A DNA stretch of 64,000 nucleotides, from the NCBI GenBank assembly GCA_963792205.1, contig CAWBVI010000004.1, forward strand, positions 372,001-436,000. The letters are read 5' to 3'. This DNA comes from DATDAH01 sp963792205 (GTDB lineage: Bacteria > Actinomycetota > Acidimicrobiia > Acidimicrobiales > DATDAH01). The position numbers were made by a program, and so were the translations under genes. Shown in pieces: positions 34,321 through 42,201 of this stretch. The notes beneath the pieces are model-generated. The model was not told the DNA's origin. It did no database searches and was given only the letters and a program-made list of their open reading frames with translations. Numbering within the stretch: position 1 is the stretch's first letter; each line of letters opens with the position of its first letter.

Positions 34321-35144
34321 GCACCCGCGTCGCGCTGGTCACCGGAGCCAGTCGGGGCATCGGGAAGGCGACGGCCATCGCGCTGGCGGGCGCGGGGCTC
34401 GACGTCGCGCTCGGCGCCCGCACCGTCCACGAAGGCGAGGGCCGGGACGACGCCCGGCCCGGGGCCGAACCGCTCCCGGGAAGCCTCGACGAGACGGCGG
34501 CGGCGGTCGAGGCGGCGGGAGGGCGAGCGCTGCCGGTGCGCATGGACCTGCACGACCGACCGTCGCTCACCGCCGCGGTCGACCGGGTCGTCGACGAGTG
34601 GGGCCGGCTCGACGTGCTGGTCAACAACGCCGTCGACACCGGGCCGGGCAGCATGACCCGGTTCGCCGACACCACCCTCGACGACTACGAGCGCAAGCTC
34701 GAGGGCAACTTCCTGGCCCAGCTCGTGCTCATCCATGCCGCCCTCCCCCACCTCCTGGCCGCCGACGGTGGCACGATCGTCGACATCACCTCGGCCGCCG
34801 GCATCACCGACCCGCCGGCCCCCGCGGGCGAAGGGGGCTGGGGCCTGGCCTACGGGGCGTCCAAGGCCGCGTTCCACCGCGTGGCCGCCCACCTCGCCGT
34901 GGAGTTCGGCGGGCAGGGGCTGCGGGCGTTCAACGTCGAGCCCGGGATGGTGATGACCGAGAAGATGGCCGTGAACCAGCGGGCGATGGGCCTCGAGAAC
35001 AAGTTCCCCGTCGCACCGCCCACCGTCCCCGCCGCCGTCGTGGCCTGGCTGGTGACCGACCCGGAGGCCGCCGGGCACAACGGTGAGACCTTCACGGCGC
35101 AGAAGTTCGCCAAGGACCGCGGTCTGCACGAGCCCTGGTGGTGA
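34317..35144 (+). CDS. SDR family oxidoreductase
   Basis: 275 residues. TGASRGIG is the cofactor motif and VLVNNAV replaces NNAG. The catalytic residues are in ITSAAG and YGASKAA. The C-terminal block ETFTAQKFAKDRGLHEPWW is unlike the usual SDR tail. The TTG start overlaps the upstream stop as TTGA, a rare start codon supported by coupling and by the typical N-terminus STRVALVTGAS. Third gene of the fadE26-like operon; substrate unknown. Confidence 0.8.
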   Translation: MSTRVALVTGASRGIGKATAIALAGAGLDVALGARTVHEGEGRDDARPGAEPLPGSLDETAAAVEAAGGRALPVRMDLHDRPSLTAAVDRVVDEWGRLDVLVNNAVDTGPGSMTRFADTTLDDYERKLEGNFLAQLVLIHAALPHLLAADGGTIVDITSAAGITDPPAPAGEGGWGLAYGASKAAFHRVAAHLAVEFGGQGLRAFNVEPGMVMTEKMAVNQRAMGLENKFPVAPPTVPAAVVAWLVTDPEAAGHNGETFTAQKFAKDRGLHEPWW

Positions 35145-35168
35145 CCGGACGCCCGTCATCGAGCTCGG

Positions 35169-36017
35169 TCAGGTCGGCTGCCAGCGGTTCTCCTCGGCGT
35201 GGAAGTGGCCGGCCGACGAGGCGCCGAAGTGGGTGCCGAGGATCAACGTGTCGCCGTCACCGAAGCGATCGGCGAAGTCCCGGCGGGTGGCCACCGCCAG
35301 GGCGTGGTCGGTGTCGATCGGGTTGCGCCACGCCGGCTCGACCAGCTCGACGGGGTGGTGGGCCAGGTCGCCGGTGATGACCGCCCGCTCACCCGCCGAC
35401 TCGACCAGCACGCTGACGTGGCCGGGGGTGTGGCCGGGGGTCGGCAGGAGCCGGACCTCGTCGGTGAGGCGTCGGTCGCCGTCGACGAGGTCGGCCCGCC
35501 CCCGTTCGACCAGCGGCAGGACGCAGTGCTCGACCGCCGGGTACTGCGGATCCTCCTCGTTGGCCGACCAGAAGCCCCACTCGTCGCCGGACACGAGGTA
35601 GCGGGCCGACGGGAAGGCGGGCTCGTCGCCGGCGAGGTTGCCCCCCACGTGGTCGAAGTGGAGGTGCGTGCAGAGCACGACGTCGATGTCCTCGGGCGCC
35701 CAGCCCGCGGCGACGACCGCATCGCGGACGGACGAATGGTCCTCGCTGATCGTCCCTCCGCCCCGCACCAGTCCGAGGAACTGCCGCGCCACCGGGTCGT
35801 CGCCGGCGCAGGTGTCCACCAGGATCCGGCGCCCGCCCGACTCGACGACGAACCCGTGCAGTGAAACGTCGACCTTGCCGTCGTCGCCCACCAGCCCCGG
35901 CGCCACGGCCGCGCATGCCGCCGCGGTGGCTTCGGGCAGCAGCCCGGTCAACGGGATGTGCCAGGTCATCTGCGGCACCTTGGTCACGGTGACCCCACCG
36001 ATGCGCCACGAGGTCAC
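35169..36017 (-). CDS. Metallo-beta-lactamase fold hydrolase
   Basis: 282 residues. The zinc-binding HLHFDHVGGN motif lies near residue 105, with further ligands in TPGHTPGHVS and ITGDLAHH. This is the AttM/PNP-type lactonase-like branch, which opens lactones or thioesters; in a steroid/lipid cluster it could hydrolyse an acyl-CoA or lactone intermediate. GTG 36017 overlaps the HIT-like gene stop (GTGA), so the two form one operon. Confidence 0.8.
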   Translation of the reverse strand: MTSWRIGGVTVTKVPQMTWHIPLTGLLPEATAAACAAVAPGLVGDDGKVDVSLHGFVVESGGRRILVDTCAGDDPVARQFLGLVRGGGTISEDHSSVRDAVVAAGWAPEDIDVVLCTHLHFDHVGGNLAGDEPAFPSARYLVSGDEWGFWSANEEDPQYPAVEHCVLPLVERGRADLVDGDRRLTDEVRLLPTPGHTPGHVSVLVESAGERAVITGDLAHHPVELVEPAWRNPIDTDHALAVATRRDFADRFGDGDTLILGTHFGASSAGHFHAEENRWQPT

Positions 36018-36328
36018 GACGAGATCCAGTTCTTCCTCAGGTGGTGGCCGAAGAACCCGCCCTTGGGTCGGGCATGGGCGTGGTAGTGGTCTGGGATGTT
36101 GCGCATGTTGTCGTCGACGTAGAACTCGCCGATCGTGGCCAGCGCCACCCGGCCGAGCTCGTCCTGCATGTGGCCCTTGGCGTCGGCCGGCGGCTCGGTG
36201 CCGTGGTCCTTCCACACGACCATGGGGGTGGAGCACAGCTCGCACTCCGCGATCCAGCACACGTCGTCCTCGTGGAACCAGTGGGTGATCTTCGCCGCCT
36301 CACACAGGTCGCAGTCCGGGTCCTTCAC
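36014..36328 (-). CDS. Small HIT-like protein with Cys-rich N-terminus
   Basis: 104 residues. The C-terminal PDHYHAHARP fits the histidine-triad H-x-H-x-H pattern, and the N-terminal half has two Cys pairs (DCDLC and CELC) that could bind zinc. HIT proteins hydrolyse nucleotide derivatives; this one is short and atypical, so activity is uncertain. GTG 36328 is chosen because TAGGGT lies 7 nt upstream. It is divergent from the SnoaL-like gene with 24 bp between starts. Confidence 0.65.
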   Translation of the reverse strand: MKDPDCDLCEAAKITHWFHEDDVCWIAECELCSTPMVVWKDHGTEPPADAKGHMQDELGRVALATIGEFYVDDNMRNIPDHYHAHARPKGGFFGHHLRKNWISS

Positions 36329-36352
36329 GGGGAGCACCCTAGAGTCCGCCGG

Positions 36353-36787
36353 ATGACCGACTGGGCCCGCGACCGCGTCGAGATCGACGACCTGCTCACC
36401 CGCTACGCCACCGCCATCGACACCCAGGACTACGACCTGCTCGACCAGGTGTTCACGCCTGACGCCGACTGCGACTACGAGGTCGTCGGCGGCTTCCGGG
36501 GCGACCGGGAGGCCTTCAAGACCTGGCTGGCCGAGGTCATGGGCTTCTTCGAGTTCCACATGCACTACGTGACCAACCGGCAGGTCACCGTCGACGGCGA
36601 CCAGGCGACGGCGGTGAGCTACCTCTACAACCCCTGCGTGTTGAAGGGCGGGGACGGCACCGTCCTCACCGAGGGCGGTCGCTACCACGACACCCTGGCC
36701 CGCACCGACGAGGGCTGGCGCATCACGTCCCGCCGGGAAGAGCCGACGTGGCACACCTGGCCCCCGGGCCTCCGACCGCAAAACTGA
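36353..36787 (+). CDS. SnoaL-like (NTF2 fold) protein
   Basis: 144 residues. WARDRVEIDDLLTRYATAID is the typical N-terminal helix pair of SnoaL_4 proteins, and YHDTLARTDEGWRITSRREE the final strand. Members include steroid isomerases, polyketide cyclases and dehydratases, and a steroid ligand is plausible here. TAGAGT lies 7 nt before the ATG. The stop codon overlaps a KstR-like operator that serves the next gene. Confidence 0.82.
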   Translation: MTDWARDRVEIDDLLTRYATAIDTQDYDLLDQVFTPDADCDYEVVGGFRGDREAFKTWLAEVMGFFEFHMHYVTNRQVTVDGDQATAVSYLYNPCVLKGGDGTVLTEGGRYHDTLARTDEGWRITSRREEPTWHTWPPGLRPQN

Positions 36788-36798
36788 AACACGTTCTA
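36785..36798. promoter_or_regulatory. KstR-like operator upstream of the LLM oxidoreductase
   Basis: TGAAACACGTTCTA fits TNNAACNNGTTNNA. It lies 22 bp before the ATG 36821 and 8 bp upstream of TAGCGT (36807-36812), the likely -10 box. Confidence 0.78.
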
Positions 36799-36820
36799 GT
36801 TTCGGGTAGCGTTTTGGCTC

Positions 36821-37963
36821 ATGGAGTTCGGCATCTTCAACAGCCTCTACTGCCCCAAGCAGGCCGTCGAAGCGGGCCCCGACCCCGACCTCGTGGAGCA
36901 CACCCGGCTCCTCGACGAGGTGGCCTGGACGAAGGCCGCCGACCGGTCGGGCTTCAAGTACACGTGGGCCACCGAGCACCACTTCCTGCAGGAGTACTCG
37001 CACCTCTCGGCCAACGAGGCCTTCCTGGCCTACCTGGCCGGGGTCACCGAGCAGATCCACCTCGGCAGCGGGATCATCAACATCACGCCGCCGGTGAACC
37101 ACCCGGCCCGCGTGGCCGAGCGGGTGGCGATGATCGACCACCTCTCGGGCGGCCGCTTCGAGTTCGGGACCGGCCGCGGCTCGTCCACCACCGAGCAGGG
37201 CGGCTTCGGCATCACCGACCCCGACCTGACCAAGGCCATGTGGGCCGAGGCGCTGCCCCAGATCGTGCGCATGTGGCGGGAGACCGACTACTCGTTCGAG
37301 GGCGAGTTCTTCACCATGCCGTCGCGCAACGTGCTGCCCAAGCCGTTCACGCAGCCCCACCCGCCCCTCTGGGTGGCCGCCGGCAACCCGGGCACGTTCG
37401 AGACGGCGGCCAAGATGGGCCTCGGCGTCCTCTGCTTCGGCATCGCCAACCCCGAGGCGCTGAAGCCGCTGATCGAGCTCTACAAGACCAACATCGGTGA
37501 CGCCGACCCGGTCGGGGGCTACGTGAACGACAACGTGATGGTCACCACGCAGATGCTCTGCCTCGAGGACGGCCAACGGGCGAAGCAGATCGCCACCGAG
37601 ATGACCAGCCGGTATCACACCTCGCAGCTGTTCCGGTACCTCGACACGTTCCCCCGCCCCGAGGGCATCCCGGCGTGGCCGACGGTGCTGCCCGAGCCGA
37701 CGCTCGACGAGATCGAGGCGTCGGTCGAGCGCGGCCTCATGGCCATCGGCTCGCCCGAGGAGGTCGAGCGCTGTGTGGCCAAGTACGAGTCCACCGGCGC
37801 CGACCAGCTCGTCTTCGGGATGCTGTCGACGACCATGCCGATCGACGCGGCCATCGAGGCGGTGGAGACCTTCGGTCGCGAGCTGATCCCCGCCTTCGAC
37901 AAGGACCCCGTCCACCGCACGACCGCCCAGCGCACGGCACAGGTGACCGCGCAACCCGCCTAG
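36821..37963 (+). CDS. Luciferase-like (LLM) flavin/F420-dependent oxidoreductase, Rv3520c type
   Basis: 380 residues of the LLM class. N-terminal EFGIFNSLYCP, then TWATEHHF, GSGIINITPPVNHPARVAER and GRFEFGTGRGSS are the standard TIM-barrel flavin-binding blocks. M. tuberculosis carries a related gene, Rv3520c, in its KstR regulon; the KstR-like site upstream here matches. Cofactor choice (FMN or F420) cannot be read with certainty. TAGCGT lies 8 nt before the ATG. Confidence 0.83.
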   Translation: MEFGIFNSLYCPKQAVEAGPDPDLVEHTRLLDEVAWTKAADRSGFKYTWATEHHFLQEYSHLSANEAFLAYLAGVTEQIHLGSGIINITPPVNHPARVAERVAMIDHLSGGRFEFGTGRGSSTTEQGGFGITDPDLTKAMWAEALPQIVRMWRETDYSFEGEFFTMPSRNVLPKPFTQPHPPLWVAAGNPGTFETAAKMGLGVLCFGIANPEALKPLIELYKTNIGDADPVGGYVNDNVMVTTQMLCLEDGQRAKQIATEMTSRYHTSQLFRYLDTFPRPEGIPAWPTVLPEPTLDEIEASVERGLMAIGSPEEVERCVAKYESTGADQLVFGMLSTTMPIDAAIEAVETFGRELIPAFDKDPVHRTTAQRTAQVTAQPA

Positions 37964-37980
37964 GCCGCGATGATGGGCCC

Positions 37981-38901
37981 ATGACAGCCGATGTGGTGCG
38001 CGTGGTCGACGGCCTGCGCTTCCCCGAGGGGCCCGTGGCCCTGCCCGACGGCTCGGTCGTGGTCTGCGAGATCCGCGCCGGAAGAGTCACCCGCGTCGCC
38101 CCCGACGGCACGACGACCACGGTGGCCGAGGTGGGCGGCGGGCCCAACGGCGCCGCCCTCGGCCCCGACGGCGCCCTCTACGTCGTCAACAACGGCGGCT
38201 TCGTCTGGACCGACCTCGGCGGACTGATGATCCCCCTCGACGTGGCCACCGGCGCCAACGAGCCCGACGGCTTCGAGGGCGGCTGGGTCGACCGGGTCGA
38301 CCTCGACACCGGCGAGGTCACCACCCTCTACCGGGAGGTCGCCGGCCATCGGCTGCACAGCCCCAACGACATCGTCTTCGACGCCACGGGCGGCTTCTGG
38401 TTCACCGACCTGGGCAAGATGCGGGCCAACGACCTCGACCGCGGCGGGCTCTACTACGCCCAGCCCGACGGCTCGTCCGTCACCGAGCCGGTGCACGGCC
38501 TGCTCGGCGCCAACGGCGTCGGCCTCTCCCCGGACGGGGGCACCGTCTACGTCGCCGAGTCCTACACGGGGCGGCTGCTGGCGTGGGAGCTGGCCGGTCC
38601 GGGACAGGTCGTCGCCTCCGGCGTGGGCCACGGCGGTCGGTGCGTGGTCGCCACCCCGGCGGGGTTCGACTCGTTGGCGGTGGAAGCCGACGGTCATGTC
38701 GTGGTCGCGGCCATCACCCACGGGCTGTGCGTGATCGATCCGGCGAGCGGAGAGCACGAGTTCCTCGCCATGCCGGATCCGCTGGTCACCAACATCTGCT
38801 TCACGGGGGACGACCATCGCACCGCCTACGTGACGATGTCCGGTGGCGGCTGGCTGGCCGAGATGACCTGGCCCCGCCCCGGCCTCCCGCTCGCATACTG
38901 A
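37981..38901 (+). CDS. SMP-30/gluconolactonase-like hydrolase
   Basis: 306 residues forming a six-bladed beta-propeller of the SGL family: FPEGPVALPDGSVVVCEI with the metal Glu, GGGPNGAALGPDGALYVVNN, HSPNDIVFDATGGFWFTD and GANGVGLSPDGGTVYVAE. Lactonase or ester hydrolase activity with a divalent metal is expected. It follows the oxidoreductase by 17 bp and precedes the ligase by 4 bp, so it is probably part of the KstR-like controlled operon. Confidence 0.83.
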   Translation: MTADVVRVVDGLRFPEGPVALPDGSVVVCEIRAGRVTRVAPDGTTTTVAEVGGGPNGAALGPDGALYVVNNGGFVWTDLGGLMIPLDVATGANEPDGFEGGWVDRVDLDTGEVTTLYREVAGHRLHSPNDIVFDATGGFWFTDLGKMRANDLDRGGLYYAQPDGSSVTEPVHGLLGANGVGLSPDGGTVYVAESYTGRLLAWELAGPGQVVASGVGHGGRCVVATPAGFDSLAVEADGHVVVAAITHGLCVIDPASGEHEFLAMPDPLVTNICFTGDDHRTAYVTMSGGGWLAEMTWPRPGLPLAY

Positions 38902-38905
38902 CGAC

Positions 38906-40543
38906 GTGGCCCACTTCGCCGAGCTCCTGGCCGCACGGGCCGACGACGCCCACGACGCCCTGCGCTTCCGGGAGTCGCCCGACGATCCGATCCGGACGTG
39001 GAGCTGGGAGGAGTACGTCGTCGAGTGCCGCGCCCGGGCCGCCCTGCTCGAGGACCTCCGGGTCGACGGCCCGTTCCACGTCGGCGTGCTGCTCGACAAC
39101 GTGCCCGAGTTCCCGATGTGGCTCGGGGCGGCCGCCCTCAGCGGGGCGACGCTGGTCGGCATCAACCCGACCCGGCGGGGCGAGGAGCTGGCCCGCGACA
39201 TCCGCCACACCGACTGCCAGGTGATCGTCACCGAGCCGGCCCACCACCCGCTGCTCGAGGGCCTCGACCTCGGGGTGGCGCCGGACCGGGTGCTCGACGT
39301 CGAGTCGGATGGCTACGCGATGGTCGTGGCCGAGCACCGGGGCGCGCCGGCGGCGGCCCCTGACGTCGACGACGACACCCGGTTCCTGCTCCTGTTCACC
39401 TCGGGCACGACCGGCGCACCGAAGGCCTGCATCTGCTCGCAGGGCCGCCTGGCCCGGGCCGGTGTGGGCCTGACCACCGGTTTCGGCCTCGGGCCCGACG
39501 ACTGCGCCTACCTGGCCATGCCCCTGTTCCACTCCAACGCCCTGTTCGCCGGCTGGGCGCCGGCGGTGGTGGCCGGGATGCCGATGGCCCTCCGGCGGAG
39601 GTTCTCCGCCTCGGGCTTCATCGACGACGTCCGGGCCTTCGGCATCACCTACTTCAACTACGTCGGCAAGCCCCTGGCGTACGTGCTGGCCACCCCGGAG
39701 CGGGCGGACGACGCCGACAACCCGGTGCGGTTCGTGTTCGGCAACGAGGCCGCCGAGCGCGACGTGGAGCGCTTCGGGCAACGCTTCGGGGCCATCGTGG
39801 TCGACAACTACGGGTCGACCGAGGGCGGGGCCGTGGTCACCCGCGATCCCGAGCAGCCGCCCGGATCCCTGGGCCGGGCGGGCGAGGGCATCGAGATCCG
39901 GGATCCCGAGACCGGGGCGGCCTGCCCATCTGCTCGCTTCGACGCTGCCGGTGTGCTACTGAACCCCGACGAGGCCATCGGCGAGCTGGTGAACACGCAG
40001 GGCGGGTCCGGCTTCGAGGGCTACTGGAACAACGACGAGGCCAATCGAGAGCGAGTGCGCGATGGGGTGTACTGGACCGGTGACCTCGCCTACGTCGACG
40101 AGCAGGGCTTCGTCTACTTCGCGGGGCGCGGGTTCGAGTGGCTCCGGGTGGACGGGGAGAACTTCGCCGCCGCACCCGTCGAGCGCATCCTGGGCCGGCA
40201 CCCGGACGTCGCGGAGGTCGCCGTCTATGCCGTGCCCGACGAGGTCGTCGGCGACCAGGTCATGGCGGCGGTCGTCCCCGCGCCCGGCGGCTTCGACGGG
40301 ACCGGCCTCGCCGCCTTCCTCACCGACCAGGCCGACCTCGGGACCAAGTGGGCGCCCCGGTACGTCCGGGTGACCGAGGCCCTGCCCGTCACCTCGACCA
40401 ACAAGGTGCTCAAGCGCCAGCTCCGGACCGAAGGATGGGGTGTGAGCGACCCCGTGTGGTGGCGGCCGAACCGGGACGAGGGCTACCGCCCCCTGAGCGA
40501 CGCCGACGCCGACGACCTCCGAGCACGGTTCGCCGACCGGTGA
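38906..40543 (+). CDS. FadD17-like acyl-CoA synthetase
   Basis: 545 residues. LFTSGTTGAPKACICSQGR is the AMP-binding loop, YGSTEGGAVVT motif A5, GVYWTGDLAYVDEQGF motif A7, and TSTNKVLKRQL carries the catalytic Lys. The segment VGINPTRRGEELARDIRHTD resembles mycobacterial FadD17 of the steroid side-chain set. It activates a steroid or long-chain acid. GTG start; overlaps the next gene by GTGA. A KstR-like operator lies upstream of the operon. Confidence 0.78.
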   Translation: MAHFAELLAARADDAHDALRFRESPDDPIRTWSWEEYVVECRARAALLEDLRVDGPFHVGVLLDNVPEFPMWLGAAALSGATLVGINPTRRGEELARDIRHTDCQVIVTEPAHHPLLEGLDLGVAPDRVLDVESDGYAMVVAEHRGAPAAAPDVDDDTRFLLLFTSGTTGAPKACICSQGRLARAGVGLTTGFGLGPDDCAYLAMPLFHSNALFAGWAPAVVAGMPMALRRRFSASGFIDDVRAFGITYFNYVGKPLAYVLATPERADDADNPVRFVFGNEAAERDVERFGQRFGAIVVDNYGSTEGGAVVTRDPEQPPGSLGRAGEGIEIRDPETGAACPSARFDAAGVLLNPDEAIGELVNTQGGSGFEGYWNNDEANRERVRDGVYWTGDLAYVDEQGFVYFAGRGFEWLRVDGENFAAAPVERILGRHPDVAEVAVYAVPDEVVGDQVMAAVVPAPGGFDGTGLAAFLTDQADLGTKWAPRYVRVTEALPVTSTNKVLKRQLRTEGWGVSDPVWWRPNRDEGYRPLSDADADDLRARFADR

Positions 40544-41364
40544 GCGCACCCCTCATGGCCGTGGATCCCCTCGAGCTGGCGGCCGCGCTGGCCGATGCCC
40601 TGGACGCGCCGGTGCCCAGCATCGGGCTCCCGGCCCACCTGTGGCTGCTCGGCACCGGCAGCCAGCACGACGCCGCCGAGCTGGTCACCCACCTCTTCAC
40701 GGGATCGGGCCGGTCATGCCGGGCCATCGGGTCGGACGGCCACGCCCAACTCGCCGGCCTCATCGGCCCCGCCGACACCGTCGTCCTCGTCGGCGATCCC
40801 GACGACGAGTTCCTCGACTACGGGCGACGGGTGGCCACCGGTGCGGGCGCCGTGGTGGCCGAGCTCACCGATGCCGCCGCGGGCGAGGACAGCACCACCC
40901 GGCACCTGACCGCCGCGATGCGGCTGGCCCGCATCGCCCTCGCCGGTGGCGCCGTGGGGGCGAGGACTGCCGACCTGAACCGCATCCCGGGCGCCATCGC
41001 CTCCTTGGCCATCGACCCGCAGCTGCCCGAGATCGAGACGCCCGAGCGGGCCCTGCTGGTCACCGGCAGCGGGCCGGCCGCGGTCACCGCCCGCCACGCG
41101 GCCGTGGCCTTCCGGGCCAACGGGCTGCCCGCCGAGGGGGTCGACGCCACCGACCTGCTCGGTGGCCTCATCACCGACCTCGGGGCGGACGACACGCTCA
41201 TGGTGCTCGACGCCGGCCGCGACGTGGAGAGCCCCGCCGCCTCGCTGACCCGGCTCGCCGGCGCCCTCGGGACCAAGGTCATCCGCATCGACGGCCCCGT
41301 CGACATGCCGTCGGTGTGCGCGCAGTTCCCCCTGGCTGTGCGCATGAACCTGCTCGCCCACTGA
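40540..41364 (+). CDS. SIS-domain-like protein of unknown function
   Basis: 274 residues with Rossmann-like repeats (LWLLGTGSQHDAAELVTHLF, DTVVLVGDPDDEFLDYGRRV, ALLVTGSGPAAVTARHAAVA) reminiscent of double SIS sugar-isomerase domains. Catalytic residues are not evident, and a binding or regulatory role is equally possible. It overlaps the ligase stop by GTGA and may be the last gene of that operon. An in-frame ATG lies at 40555. Confidence 0.55.
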   Translation: MSAPLMAVDPLELAAALADALDAPVPSIGLPAHLWLLGTGSQHDAAELVTHLFTGSGRSCRAIGSDGHAQLAGLIGPADTVVLVGDPDDEFLDYGRRVATGAGAVVAELTDAAAGEDSTTRHLTAAMRLARIALAGGAVGARTADLNRIPGAIASLAIDPQLPEIETPERALLVTGSGPAAVTARHAAVAFRANGLPAEGVDATDLLGGLITDLGADDTLMVLDAGRDVESPAASLTRLAGALGTKVIRIDGPVDMPSVCAQFPLAVRMNLLAH

Positions 41365-41396
41365 CCGTCCACTGCGCAGAGGAGTCCTGATCACCC

Positions 41397-42122
41397 ATGC
41401 CCCAGAACGTCCCGACCTTCGAGTTCACCGAGGACGCCAAGCGCGTCCGGGAGTTCGTCTTCCGGTTCTGGAGCGACGAGGGCCGACCGCCGAGCCTGCG
41501 CGACGTCAGCCAGGCCCTCGACCTGGACCGGCGCCAGATCATCGACGCCTACAAGGCGATGGACCTCGGGATCATCTTCACCGTCGACCTCGACACCCAG
41601 AACGCCAACCTCCTGAAGGCGCCGCCGTTCAGCGCCTACCCCAGCCAGGTGGCGGTGTTCATCGACGACGCGTTCCACTGCTACGCCGGCTGCGCCAGCG
41701 AGGGCATCGCCATGTCGAACATGCCGGCGTTCGCGGGCCAGGAGCTGCGCCTCGAGAGCTGGTGCGCCTGCTGCATGGAGCCCATCACGATCACGTCGAA
41801 GGACTTCGAGGTGACCTCGACCTCCCACGAGGGGATCCACATGCACATCTCCGCCAGCCCTCACGACTGGAACAACGTGAGCATGGTGACCATGTGCGAC
41901 GCCATGAACTTCGTGCTCGGCCCGGACCACGCCGAGCGCTACGAGCGCCAGATCTGCCGGCGGGGCGTCCTGGTCGACCTCGACCAGGTGAAGAAGTTCG
42001 TGACCTACACGGCCACGCAGCGGGGGCACGACTACCACTGGCCGCCCCAGTCGATGATGCCGGAGATCGTCATCCAGCTCTTCGACTCCTACGGCGTGGA
42101 CACCACCAACTGGAAGGGCTGA
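41397..42122 (+). CDS. Alkylmercury lyase (MerB)-like protein
   Basis: 241 residues. An N-terminal HTH-like helical domain (RPPSLRDVSQALDLDRRQII) resembles the MerB helical domain. The region FHCYAGCASEGIAMS aligns with the MerB active-site block, whose usual Cys and Asp appear here as Cys and Ser/Glu, and SWCACCMEPITI supplies further Cys. No mer operon is present, so organomercurial cleavage is doubtful; a sulfur- or metal-related role may fit better. GAGGAG lies about 15 nt before the ATG. Confidence 0.6.
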   Translation: MPQNVPTFEFTEDAKRVREFVFRFWSDEGRPPSLRDVSQALDLDRRQIIDAYKAMDLGIIFTVDLDTQNANLLKAPPFSAYPSQVAVFIDDAFHCYAGCASEGIAMSNMPAFAGQELRLESWCACCMEPITITSKDFEVTSTSHEGIHMHISASPHDWNNVSMVTMCDAMNFVLGPDHAERYERQICRRGVLVDLDQVKKFVTYTATQRGHDYHWPPQSMMPEIVIQLFDSYGVDTTNWKG

Positions 42123-42201
42123 CCCCCGCCCCGGCGTGAACGAGGGGTGAAATCTCCGACCGCGGCGTCACAGCCGGGGGCCAGCCCGGTGAGCTGACCA
42201 T

